A DNA stretch of 41,183 bases, from the NCBI GenBank assembly GCA_007280935.1, contig QYQK01000007.1, positions 1-41,183 of the forward strand, written 5' to 3'. The stretch is from Opitutales bacterium. GTDB lineage: Bacteria; Verrucomicrobiota; Verrucomicrobiia; Opitutales; UBA953. How positions within the stretch are numbered: position 1 is the first letter of the stretch; each line of letters opens with the position of its first letter. A model generated the notes under the pieces. The model worked only from the letters and a program-made list of their open reading frames with translations, ran no database searches and was not told where the DNA came from. A program made the position numbers and the translations under genes. This document shows, piece after piece, positions 25,854-33,989 of this stretch.

Positions 25854-26540
25854 TCACTCGAGGGTGAAGAGACAGCCGCCGATCTTGCCGATCGTCACGG
25901 TCGTTGAAGTCCCAGCGGTGGTCGTCGTGCCGGCGGGTGCCGAACCATCGGTGACGGTGGCGGGTAGCGAACAGAGCAGTTTTTTGATGGTACCGTAAAA
26001 GCTCATCAATTCTTCCTTTGAACTCACGACCATTTCCACCGTTTTTGAGTGGGTCGTGTTCGGATAGGTCTTGGTCACGAGGCCAGCGGTGGAGCTGTTA
26101 TGCATGTTGGTCAGCTTCGATTCGACGGCGGTCAGTTGGCTGGGGATGGGCAGTTTGCTGGCGCTGGAGGGGTCGAGGCCCTTGTTTTGAGAGTTGGCGG
26201 CCAAGGCACGATTGCCGCGGTCGGCGACGTCAGCCGAACTGGGAGGGCGCGCCGAATAGATGCGGAGCTGTTGGCTTGAGCCCTCCATATCGATGACGAC
26301 TTCGCTGACCATGATCGAACCGCTGGGGTATTCTTTACTATAAATGACGTAGTCTTGAAAGGAGATGGACTCCACTTTGTCCGAGTTGCCGTAGAAGGAT
26401 AGGTCGGTCCCGCTGACTTCGATGCCGAAAATCCGCGGGTTGTTGATGGTCGTGGTGTTTTTGGTGACCTTGAAGGCGTAGGCATCGGAGGTGAATGCCG
26501 TAATCGTGAGGGCAACGTAGGCCAGGGCTTTTGAGCTCAT
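25854..26540 (-). CDS. Secreted hypothetical protein
   Basis: A 228-residue protein I do not recognise. Residues 1-22 form a signal peptide (MSSKALAYVALTITAFTSDA, then YA before FKV). The body starts with short beta-like segments (FGIEVSGTDLSFYG, QDYVIYSKEYP, VSEVVIDMEG), then a Ser/Ala/Asn-rich stretch, a helix with KEELMSFYGTIKKLLCSLP, a Thr/Ala/Gly-rich linker and the end IGKIGGCLFTLE. Two cysteines, both C-terminal, could form a disulfide. It diverges from the ABC transporter gene with only 47 bases between starts, so the two probably share a control region. AAAGGA about 8 bases before the ATG is one of the few possible Shine-Dalgarno sequences in the window. Confidence 0.7.
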   Translation of the reverse strand: MSSKALAYVALTITAFTSDAYAFKVTKNTTTINNPRIFGIEVSGTDLSFYGNSDKVESISFQDYVIYSKEYPSGSIMVSEVVIDMEGSSQQLRIYSARPPSSADVADRGNRALAANSQNKGLDPSSASKLPIPSQLTAVESKLTNMHNSSTAGLVTKTYPNTTHSKTVEMVVSSKEELMSFYGTIKKLLCSLPATVTDGSAPAGTTTTAGTSTTVTIGKIGGCLFTLE

Positions 26541-26587
26541 GGGATTAATCCTTTACGCAAGGGGGTGCCGAAGCAAGATTACAACTA

Positions 26588-28285
26588 ATGCTGAGCTGCC
26601 AAAACCTCTCTGTTCAGGCGGGTCCCGATGGCCCGATAATTCTGGACCGCGCGACCGCTCGATTTTTACCCCGCGGCCTTAATGCCGTCATCGGTCCTTC
26701 GGGTTGCGGCAAGACCACCTTGATGAAGGCTATCCTCGGGATCTTGCCGACGACCGGTGAAGCCTATTTGGCGGGCCAGCCGATCACCTGCTCTGAAGAC
26801 TTGGTGGGGAAGGTCGGATTCGCCCCTCAGTTCACGGCGGCACAGCCCCAACTTTCGGTCGCCGAATCTTTGGATTACGCGCTTCGCTTGGCCGTACCCA
26901 GCGAGGCGGAACGCACCCGGCGTTTGGAGTTCGTTTTAAAAGTGACGGGGATGGCTCCGCACCGGGCTAAGCGCGTGTCTTCCCTTTCGGGCGGGCAGCT
27001 GCGGCGTCTGACATTGGGGCTCGAGTTGACCCTCGATCCTCCCTGCATGGTTTGCGATGAAGTCACCTCGGGCTTGGATCCGCAGTCGGAAGACCAAATC
27101 CTGGCCTTGCTGCGCGAGCTTTCGGAAAAACACGAAAAAAGTTTCGTCTGCATTATTCATAATCTCGGAAAATTAAACCTCTTCGATTGGGTGACGGTCG
27201 TTTATCAAGGCGATGTCGTCTATCAGGGCGCCCCCGCTGACTTGCTGACTTATTTCGGGATTCCGGACGGGTTGCGTCTTTATGATGTGCTCAACGCCCA
27301 AGATTTGGCGACCTGGCGCGGACGCTGGGAAATCCACCAAGCGGAGCATCCCGACAACTATCACACGGCGTTAGTAAAGACCGGCGCACCCTTGGAAATG
27401 GCCCCTTTGGCCGAGCCACAGGTTCCCGATGGTGTCTCGCAGTTCTTTACGCTGCTCGCGCGTCGCCTGAAACTTTTCTTCCGTGATACCGGTTACTTGG
27501 GCCTGACATTGGCCATTACGTTCGGCTTCCCGCTCTTGGTCATTATTTTTAATCTGGAAGGGAAGTGGGAGGTCTTAAAAGTGCCAATGGATCGAAACAT
27601 GGCTTCCTTTGAAGCCGTTAAGCAGGCGGTAGATGTCCAGATCTCCAACGCGCAGGTGGCGGGTCTCGCCGCCGGCTTGGTGATGTTTCAGGTGATTTTG
27701 CTAACGCTCATGGGAGCGAATAACGGCGGCCGCGAAATCTCGGCCGAGCGCGTGCTTTACGAAAAGGAGCGCATGACAGGTCTCCGCCCCTGGGCTTATG
27801 CTTTTTCCAAGATTACCTTCGTTTCCCTGGTGGCGATCTTCCAAGGCGTCTGGATGTGTGTATTCGTGAAGATGGTTTGCCGCTTCCCGGGACCTTGGCT
27901 GGAGCAGTCGGCGATCTTAGCCGCCAGTTGCGTTTCGATGTCGATCATCTGCCTCGGCTTTTCGGCCATGATGACCTCGCCGGAAAAGTCGTCCCTGCTC
28001 TCGATTTACTTGGTCGGCTTCCAGCTCCCACTTTCGGGGGTAGTCCTGGCCTTGCCGGCGGCCCTAACCTGGGTCTGCCGCCCCTTCATCAATTCCTATT
28101 GGGGCTGGTCGGGCTATATGAAGTCGATGATGGGGCAGCCGCTGTATGATGCCTACACGGCAAGCATGCCGAATCAGACGGCATATGTGGCCGACAATGC
28201 TCTTTCCCTGCTCGTCCTGCTGGTCCAAGGCTTGGTGGGCATTTGCCTAATCGTCTTCGGCTGTCAGCAAAAGCGCTGGAATTAA
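26588..28285 (+). CDS. ABCG-like half transporter (ATPase fused to ABC-2 permease)
   Basis: A 565-residue protein. The N-terminal ATPase has Walker A GPSGCGKT (36-43), signature LSGGQLRR (133-140), Walker B ending CDE (156-158) with catalytic Glu158, then TSGLDPQ and the switch His191 in IIHNL. A linker follows. The C-terminal half (about 300-565) has roughly six membrane segments and an NGGREISAERVLYEKER motif before a transmembrane helix, the pattern of ABCG/White-type permeases. It should act as a dimer in the inner membrane. Substrate is unknown. The next genes, 126 bases downstream, encode an anchored protein and a large secreted protein and may be functional partners. A near-copy of its last codons occurs in that gap. 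Confidence 0.88.
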   Translation: MLSCQNLSVQAGPDGPIILDRATARFLPRGLNAVIGPSGCGKTTLMKAILGILPTTGEAYLAGQPITCSEDLVGKVGFAPQFTAAQPQLSVAESLDYALRLAVPSEAERTRRLEFVLKVTGMAPHRAKRVSSLSGGQLRRLTLGLELTLDPPCMVCDEVTSGLDPQSEDQILALLRELSEKHEKSFVCIIHNLGKLNLFDWVTVVYQGDVVYQGAPADLLTYFGIPDGLRLYDVLNAQDLATWRGRWEIHQAEHPDNYHTALVKTGAPLEMAPLAEPQVPDGVSQFFTLLARRLKLFFRDTGYLGLTLAITFGFPLLVIIFNLEGKWEVLKVPMDRNMASFEAVKQAVDVQISNAQVAGLAAGLVMFQVILLTLMGANNGGREISAERVLYEKERMTGLRPWAYAFSKITFVSLVAIFQGVWMCVFVKMVCRFPGPWLEQSAILAASCVSMSIICLGFSAMMTSPEKSSLLSIYLVGFQLPLSGVVLALPAALTWVCRPFINSYWGWSGYMKSMMGQPLYDAYTASMPNQTAYVADNALSLLVLLVQGLVGICLIVFGCQQKRWN

Positions 28286-28314
28286 AGGATTGGAAAGCTC
28301 TCGACCTTAAGGGT

Positions 28315-28343
28315 AGGTGAATGACCCTACAGTTGCTTCACCT
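28315..28343 (+). other. Hairpin after the ABC transporter gene
   Basis: AGGTGAA (28315-28321) pairs with TTCACCT (28337-28343) across a 15-base loop, followed by TTACTTAT. The stem is AT-containing and the T-run is interrupted, so it is at best a weak terminator. It overlaps the candidate remnant described at 28325-28372. Confidence 0.3.
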
Positions 28344-28372
28344 TTACTTATAAGCAAAATCGCTGGAACTAA
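28325..28372 (+). pseudogene. Possible remnant of a second transporter 3-prime end
   Basis: The 20 bases ending in a TAA stop at 28353-28372 match the last 20 bases of the ABC transporter gene (28266-28285) at 18 positions. Read in frame, the short open stretch ends TYKQNRWN then stop, compared with CQQKRWN then stop in the intact gene. The frame is closed by a TGA at 28322-28324, so only about 15 codons remain. This suggests a decayed tandem paralogue or a partial duplication of the gene end. Chance similarity cannot be excluded from so short a match. Confidence 0.35.
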
Positions 28373-28411
28373 TCCCCGACTTACAATAAGATAGCCCTCA
28401 AGCCCCCTTTC

Positions 28412-28801
28412 ATGCCCAAGATCAACCCCCTCTTTTTCGCCCTCGGTATCCCCGTGGTCGTGATTTTTATTTTGATGGCGATCGTGCTGCCGCGGATGGC
28501 GGGGGGCGGGAAGTTCGCGAGCTTATCGGCATTCTCCGTCGACGCTTACCGCAAGGATTGGGCTACGCTCCAGGGTAACACCTACCGCTTGGATTGTCAG
28601 ATCGAAGCCCAGCTCGCCTTCATCGAGGGCAAGGGACGAGTGCTCGCCGTAAAACCGACGGATGCCAAAATGGGGGCGGGACGCATCCCGGTTTTCATCC
28701 CAGCGGGTTCCAATGAATCTTTTGAAGTCGGCCAACGCTACAAATGCAAGGTGCGCGTGAGTCGCGACCTGCTCGTCGTGGAGGGCCTCGAGCGCTTCTA
28801 A
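28412..28801 (+). CDS. Membrane-anchored hypothetical protein, 129 residues
   Basis: I do not recognise the family. The N-terminus has one strong transmembrane helix (about residues 6-28, LFFALGIPVVVIFILMAIVL) and then a Gly-rich turn. The rest (about 40-129) is soluble and looks mainly beta: segments NTYRLDCQIEAQLAF, GKGRVLAVKP, IPVFIPAG, QRYKCKVRVSRDLLVVEGLE. Strand spacing and length would suit a small beta-barrel such as an OB-fold, but this is only a guess. Two cysteines lie at CQ and CK. It is 10 bases upstream of the 640-residue secreted protein gene and surely in the same transcript. Confidence 0.75.
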   Translation: MPKINPLFFALGIPVVVIFILMAIVLPRMAGGGKFASLSAFSVDAYRKDWATLQGNTYRLDCQIEAQLAFIEGKGRVLAVKPTDAKMGAGRIPVFIPAGSNESFEVGQRYKCKVRVSRDLLVVEGLERF

Positions 28802-28811
28802 TCATCTTACC

Positions 28812-30734
28812 ATGCGTCACACTTTCTTAAGCCTCTTGGGTTGGTCGGCGATGGCCGTGCTGGGTTTCGCCCAGGCACCCCCTCCTGATTCTTCCACTTC
28901 GGTCGACCATAAGAGCTCCACTGCCGAAGGTGGGGCGGATCGGGTCTTCAACGTGAACAGCGATTCCATGGATATGGACAACGGTACCATGCAATGGAAG
29001 GGTAAGACTTTTAATCTCGGCAGCTCGCGGGCGATGCGGGCGCGTTTTGAACGCTACTTAGCTTCACCGACTTCCTCGGGCGACGTGAAAAAGTACACCG
29101 AAATCATGACGCAGATCGAGAAGCTTCTGGCGCCGAATGCCATCAGCGAGGCCAATTATTATGCTAATCAGCAGCAGGCCTTTAACCTGCTGTTCCAAGC
29201 AGCTGAATATGAAATCGACGGCAATAACAGCCTCACCATCGCTTCGCAGGTTAAGAAAATCTGGACGATGCGTTCCGAGCTGCGTCAAATCGAAATCACA
29301 AAAAATCAACTGGAAACCCTTCGCAAATCTCAAGAAGGGTTAATCATCAATCGGGCGGATCGCATCGAAGAAGCGAATGACGAACGGTCACAGGCTCCGT
29401 CCGGAAAAGGCAAGAACCCGCTCGCCAAGAGTGCCTCGGGGACGACCGAATTAGGCTATAAGGTAAAAGACGAAGCGCGGACCCAGGCCGAAATCATCGC
29501 CAAGAATGCCGAAATGATGGCGCTGGGCTTGAAGGCGCAGATTGAATTCCAGTCTCAGATGGTCGGTTTCTTGTTAGCCCGTCGTTATCGTCACTGCACC
29601 GTCGCCACCGCCTTTTATCGCGTATTATTCAAGGGCTCGAATCAGAGCATCAAGGTTGGTGCCAAGGAGGTGAAGGAATTCTTCCCCGTCTCCGATTTCG
29701 TCCCGACCTTGGAGTCCATCGATACTTTGGCTCGTGAGGCGATGAATGACGTCACGACCGGCATGCGCACGGTGGATGATATGGTCAAACAGGGTGAAAT
29801 GTACGGCGCTTTCGAGCGTCTGCAGGAAACTTATTTCTTAGGTGAATTTGAGCCTATCGTCATGGCCTACGAGCAAAGTAAAAAGCGCGAAATGCTCGAG
29901 CTTTGGCGCGACTTGCGCGAGCTGCAGCGCTTGGGCGACGAGCATGATCTCGGTAACGTCGAAGGGTATGTTAACAAGGTACGGGGTCGCGCGCGTGACT
30001 TCCCCGGCGCTTCGATTCTTTCCAAGGTGAATAATGCGATCAACGCGTCTAATATGTCGTTGCTCTCCGCGAAGCAGGCGGCCCTCACCGGCGATACGGC
30101 TAAGGCGGAATTCGCCCTCGAACGCGCGACCAAGATCTGGCCACAAAACCCGGCCGTGAAGGAATTCGCTAATCAAGTCGTGAGCCGCCAAGACAAGCTT
30201 TCCCAGATGGTGCCCGAGTTCGATCGCATCGTTTCCGAGAGCAAGTGGCGCGAAATCTTCAACAAGAAACTGGAATTCGCCTTGGCGCTCGCCCAAGACA
30301 AAGAGCGCTCCGAAAAACTTCGGCAGATCATTAACCGCGTCGGGGAATTGGATGCCAATATCCAGAAAGCTTCCGTCCTGGCTTCGCAGAATAACCCTTA
30401 CTTGGCTTGGGATGTGATCGTCGAGGCCAACCGGACCGAGAGCGATGATTTGGTCTTGGCGAAGACGCGTTCGGATATCGCTCCGCTCGTCGCCGACTAC
30501 GCCAAGCTGATCGCTCAGGCGGAGAAATTAGAAAAAGAGGGGAGTGAGGCCGCGGCTTTGACCGCATGGCTTTCCGCTCAGGATCTGAATCCGGCCTCAC
30601 CCGCCTGCGGTACCGCCGTTAAGCGTCTGGCCGTCTTGGTGGCGCAGAATGCCCCGGCCAAGGTCGTGGCCACCACGCCCGCGCCACCGTCTGCGCCCGC
30701 AGCGGATGAGGTTCCGGTGCCGCCACGCCGCTAA
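28812..30734 (+). CDS. Large secreted alpha-helical hypothetical protein
   Basis: A 640-residue protein with a signal peptide (MRHTFLSLLGWSAMAVLGF, likely cleaved after AQA). Residues about 22-75 are low-complexity and polar with a short NGTMQWKGKTFNLGSSRAMRARFERYL segment. The rest is almost all amphipathic helix, including Gln/Glu/Lys-rich stretches that may form coiled coils (about 120-240). A region around 410-460 (SAKQAALTGDTAKAEFALERATKI, then WPQNPAVKEFA) and another near 570-600 look like TPR-type repeats. The C-terminus is Ala/Pro-rich. I do not recognise a catalytic motif. It is 10 bases after the 129-residue anchored protein. A periplasmic scaffold or partner of the upstream transporter is possible but unproven. 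Confidence 0.78.
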   Translation: MRHTFLSLLGWSAMAVLGFAQAPPPDSSTSVDHKSSTAEGGADRVFNVNSDSMDMDNGTMQWKGKTFNLGSSRAMRARFERYLASPTSSGDVKKYTEIMTQIEKLLAPNAISEANYYANQQQAFNLLFQAAEYEIDGNNSLTIASQVKKIWTMRSELRQIEITKNQLETLRKSQEGLIINRADRIEEANDERSQAPSGKGKNPLAKSASGTTELGYKVKDEARTQAEIIAKNAEMMALGLKAQIEFQSQMVGFLLARRYRHCTVATAFYRVLFKGSNQSIKVGAKEVKEFFPVSDFVPTLESIDTLAREAMNDVTTGMRTVDDMVKQGEMYGAFERLQETYFLGEFEPIVMAYEQSKKREMLELWRDLRELQRLGDEHDLGNVEGYVNKVRGRARDFPGASILSKVNNAINASNMSLLSAKQAALTGDTAKAEFALERATKIWPQNPAVKEFANQVVSRQDKLSQMVPEFDRIVSESKWREIFNKKLEFALALAQDKERSEKLRQIINRVGELDANIQKASVLASQNNPYLAWDVIVEANRTESDDLVLAKTRSDIAPLVADYAKLIAQAEKLEKEGSEAAALTAWLSAQDLNPASPACGTAVKRLAVLVAQNAPAKVVATTPAPPSAPAADEVPVPPRR

Positions 30735-30737
30735 GGC

Positions 30738-31532
30738 TTAGCGGAGGCTGACGGGGTTGTCTTCGAGCGGATCGATGACCATGACGCGCAAGTCAGTCTT
30801 GTGCGCACGGACTTCGTTCATGAGCGCATCGACGATGGTCGGGCGGTTGCATTCCTTGCTCAGATGGCCGAGGTAGAGTTCGGTCGCTTGCCATTCGCGC
30901 AGCCCTAAGAGCAGATCGCGGGCCGCGATATTCGAAAGGTGTCCGAAGTTCCCACGGATACGTTGTTTGAGGTGTTGAGGGCGGCCGGAGGCGTCAAGCA
31001 TCTCCTCGTCATAGTTGGCTTCCAGCACCAGGATGTCGGCGAGGGCGACATGATGGCGGATAACCTCGGTGGCATGGCCCAGGTCGGTCAACCAGGTCAC
31101 CCGACGGGCGGGGCAGGCATCGGCGGCGGGGCAATCGACGGCGAAGCCTACGGGATCAGCGGCATCGTGGGGGATGGGAATGGAAGTGATCTGGTGGCCG
31201 CGGAATTCGAACGTCGTGCCCGTTTCGAAGATTTGCCAATCGGGTCGAACTTTGAGCGCACCTTGGATGCGGCGAGCGGTCTCGCGGTTGGCGAAGACTT
31301 TTAACGCGGGGTTCTGTCGGATCAGGGCGGCGAGGCCGATGCAGTGGTCAGAATGCTCGTGGGTGATGAAGACCGCATCGATGGCGCGCGCTTCGAGGCT
31401 TAATTTAGCCAAAGCAGCCTCGAGCCGAGGGCCTTGGAAGCCCGCATCCAGCATCAGCCGCCCGCCATTGGTTTCGATGACCGAACAGTTGCCCGAGCTG
31501 CTCGTTCCAAGGATATGAAAGGCGAAAGACAT
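30738..31532 (-). CDS. YycJ/WalJ-like metallo-beta-lactamase-fold hydrolase
   Basis: A 264-residue protein from the ATG at 31532. The frame continues upstream to 31643 with no family similarity, so the start before FAFHILGTSSSGNCSVIE is used. This opening is typical of the YycJ/VicX subgroup. The metal motif is THEHSDH (57-63), and further ligands are probably in IPIPHDAADPVGFAV, TDLGHA and LGHLSKECN. These proteins resemble exonuclease-type MBL enzymes; YycJ has been tied to cell-wall signalling and DNA repair in Firmicutes, but the role here is unknown. It is convergent with the 640-residue protein gene with 3 bases between stops. Confidence 0.85.
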   Translation of the reverse strand: MSFAFHILGTSSSGNCSVIETNGGRLMLDAGFQGPRLEAALAKLSLEARAIDAVFITHEHSDHCIGLAALIRQNPALKVFANRETARRIQGALKVRPDWQIFETGTTFEFRGHQITSIPIPHDAADPVGFAVDCPAADACPARRVTWLTDLGHATEVIRHHVALADILVLEANYDEEMLDASGRPQHLKQRIRGNFGHLSNIAARDLLLGLREWQATELYLGHLSKECNRPTIVDALMNEVRAHKTDLRVMVIDPLEDNPVSLR

Positions 31533-31641
31533 GCGACGGAGGCCGATGCAACCCGCCCTTGGTCCGCCCTTCAAGCCACCATTCGCCCTTTTCCGCTTGA
31601 GGCAGGTCGGGGTAGGAGGGAAAGTAGGCCTCACTCCCGTC

Positions 31642-32937
31642 ATGCCGTCCCTTCCTCGCGTTATCAGTATTATTATGGGTGGGGGTCGAGGCTCGCGCCT
31701 TTATCCCCTGACGAAGGACCGTTGTAAGCCGGCCGTGCCACTGGCGAGCAACTACCGCTTGGTCGATATCCCGATCAGCAATTGTCTGAATTCCGGCTTC
31801 AATCAGATTTTCGTCCTCACGCAATTCAATACCGCCTCGCTGCACAAGCATATCCAGCAGACCTATAAGTTCGATGGTTTCGGCCGCGGCTTCGTCGACA
31901 TCTTAGCCGCGGAGCAGACCGGTGATAAAGAATCATGGTATCAAGGCACGGCGGACGCGGTACGTCAGAATCTCCACCACTACAATTTGAAGGACGAAGA
32001 TCTGGTGCTGATCCTTTCGGGCGATCAATTGTACCGCCTCGATTTCGATGAACTGGCGCGTCAGCACATGGAGAACGCCGCCGATATCACCATCGCAGCT
32101 AAGGCCATGCCTTCGGACCAAGTCTCGGCGCTAGGAGTCATGCGCGTGAATCCGGATCTGCGTATCGTCGAGTTCGTGGAAAAGCCGAACGATCCAGCCG
32201 TCATTTCTTCGTTGGTGTTAGGCGGCGCTCCTCGTGCCCGTCTTTCGGATAAGTCGGACCGCAACTACTGCCTGGCCTCCATGGGCATTTATATGTTCTC
32301 GGGCAAGGTGATGCGTGAGGCCTTGGCGGACCATTCCCAGACTGATTTCGGTAAGGAAGTGATTCCCGGCCTGCTCGCCTCGAAGCGCATGATAGCCTAT
32401 GTTTTTGACGGTTACTGGGAGGACATCGGTACCGTGGGTTCTTTCTGGGAGTGTAATTTGACGCTGACCGACCCAGTGCCGCCGTTCGATTTCTTTGACG
32501 GACAGAACCCGGTTTATACCCATGCCCGTTACTTGCCGCCGGCGAAGTTGAACGGAGCCCGGGCCCATCGGGTACTGATGGCGGACGGTTCCATCGTCGA
32601 TGACTCAGAACTTGATCGTTGCGTGATCGGCATCCGTTCTGTCGTCCGTGCCGGTTCCCGCCTTGAGAATGTGGTCATGATGGGCGCGGACTTTTTCGAA
32701 CGTCCCTATGATTTGGCAAGGAACCACGGGCTCGGACGTCCGGATGTCGGCGTGGGTAAGAATTGCCTCATCCGTAACGCTATCATTGATAAGAATGCGC
32801 GGATTGGTGATGGCTGTCGCTTGGCTCCTACGGGTTTACCTGAGAAGTGGGAGACCGAGGCGCTCTTCGTGCGCGACGGCGTGATCGTCGTGAAGAAGGG
32901 GGCCGTAGTGCCTCCCGGCACGATCGTCGGCGAATGA
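31642..32937 (+). CDS. glgC: Glucose-1-phosphate adenylyltransferase (ADP-glucose pyrophosphorylase)
   Basis: A 431-residue nucleotidyltransferase from the ATG at 31642; an in-frame ATG at 31531 would add 37 unrelated residues overlapping the divergent gene. The signature GGGRGSRLYPLTKDRCKPA is at residues 13-31, followed by NYRLVDIPISNCLNSG, GTADAVRQN, SGDQLYRLDF with the catalytic Asp, FVEKP and DGYWEDIGTVGSF. The C-terminal part is a left-handed beta-helix ending VVPPGTIVGE. It makes ADP-glucose for glycogen synthesis. Its stop overlaps the start of a membrane protein gene (ATGA). No other glg gene is in the window. Confidence 0.94.
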   Translation: MPSLPRVISIIMGGGRGSRLYPLTKDRCKPAVPLASNYRLVDIPISNCLNSGFNQIFVLTQFNTASLHKHIQQTYKFDGFGRGFVDILAAEQTGDKESWYQGTADAVRQNLHHYNLKDEDLVLILSGDQLYRLDFDELARQHMENAADITIAAKAMPSDQVSALGVMRVNPDLRIVEFVEKPNDPAVISSLVLGGAPRARLSDKSDRNYCLASMGIYMFSGKVMREALADHSQTDFGKEVIPGLLASKRMIAYVFDGYWEDIGTVGSFWECNLTLTDPVPPFDFFDGQNPVYTHARYLPPAKLNGARAHRVLMADGSIVDDSELDRCVIGIRSVVRAGSRLENVVMMGADFFERPYDLARNHGLGRPDVGVGKNCLIRNAIIDKNARIGDGCRLAPTGLPEKWETEALFVRDGVIVVKKGAVVPPGTIVGE

Positions 32938-33989
32938 AGACTTTTGGGCGTACCTACTGGTTTACTTGGGCCTTCTTGGTCTTGGCCGCGGCGCTGACAG
33001 GCGTGGCATCCTTGAAGGACGCCTTCTTCGGCGGTCTTGTGGCGGCGATGTTCTCGACGGCTTTGACGCGGGTTTATGCCCGCTCGGGTGTGAGTTTTGC
33101 GCCGCTGATCGGCGCGGCTGCCGGTGCCCTTTGGGTTTTGCTGATGTTGCTGAAGAGCAAGTGGTGGGGCTATGCCGAGGATTACGAACAAGCCTCATGG
33201 ACGCTGGGCGTTGATATTTCAGTCCACGCCGCCGGTTTCGCTGGCGCTGGCCTCATGACCGCCTTGCTGTTGAGATGGTCATTAGGTCGGTCGGCGTTGG
33301 CCGGTTTTGCGCTCGCGGCCGCCATGACGGCGATCCCTTACGGGTTCATCGCCTGGGTGGATCATCGCGTCGCCGGCCCGGTGGAGGTTGTCTTATTGGT
33401 CTCATCGGAAGTGCCCTCCGAGCAAGGTCCGTATCGTGCGCCGGGTGCCGTGGTGGCTCAATTAAGCCCCGAAGAAATCAAAGAATTGAAACAGAATCTC
33501 TTAGTGGTGTTGGGGCCGGGTGGAGAAGAGGTCATCGATGAACAAGGCCGCCGTTATTGGCCATTGTGGCGTCATCGCCTGATTTACCCAGGTAACCCCG
33601 GAGGTCCGGTGCGCACCACGATTGTCATCTTGCCGCCCGATGTGATGGGTCGTGAGTCCTGGAACTTTCCGTTAAGTTTGGCACCCAGCGGACTACAGAT
33701 CGTGAATTTAGGATCAGGTCAGAAAGTCAGCACCACGAATGCATCCGTCAGTCAGGCGGTTACGCTCAAGGTCGTCGCGGAAACAAAGGGCGAGGCGTCG
33801 ACCGTCACCGTGAGTGCAATCAGCTTCGAAGTTTCCCGTTCATCTCCGGTGGGAAGTTTTTATAGACCCGTCGCGGCGCGAAGTTTTCCCGCCGCTTTTG
33901 CCCGGGCGCCGGTGATAGCGTCGCCCGTCATCAAGAAAGACGTGATGCGTCGTCCGAGCTTCGATACGCCGGCCGAAGCAATCAAGTAG
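32934..33989 (+). CDS. Hypothetical membrane protein coupled to glgC
   Basis: A 351-residue protein from the ATG that overlaps the glgC stop (ATGA); an ATG further upstream lies within glgC and is rejected. Residues 1-150 contain about five transmembrane helices, starting YWFTWAFLVLAAALTGVASL. From about 155 the protein is soluble with beta-type segments (VEVVLLVSSEVP, LLVVLGPGGEEVIDEQG, TTIVILPPDV, QAVTLKVVAETKG), followed by a basic, Pro-containing tail. I do not recognise the family. Translational coupling suggests expression with glgC. The last 8 bases overlap the end of the convergent ABC exporter gene. Confidence 0.75.
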   Translation: MKTFGRTYWFTWAFLVLAAALTGVASLKDAFFGGLVAAMFSTALTRVYARSGVSFAPLIGAAAGALWVLLMLLKSKWWGYAEDYEQASWTLGVDISVHAAGFAGAGLMTALLLRWSLGRSALAGFALAAAMTAIPYGFIAWVDHRVAGPVEVVLLVSSEVPSEQGPYRAPGAVVAQLSPEEIKELKQNLLVVLGPGGEEVIDEQGRRYWPLWRHRLIYPGNPGGPVRTTIVILPPDVMGRESWNFPLSLAPSGLQIVNLGSGQKVSTTNASVSQAVTLKVVAETKGEASTVTVSAISFEVSRSSPVGSFYRPVAARSFPAAFARAPVIASPVIKKDVMRRPSFDTPAEAIK

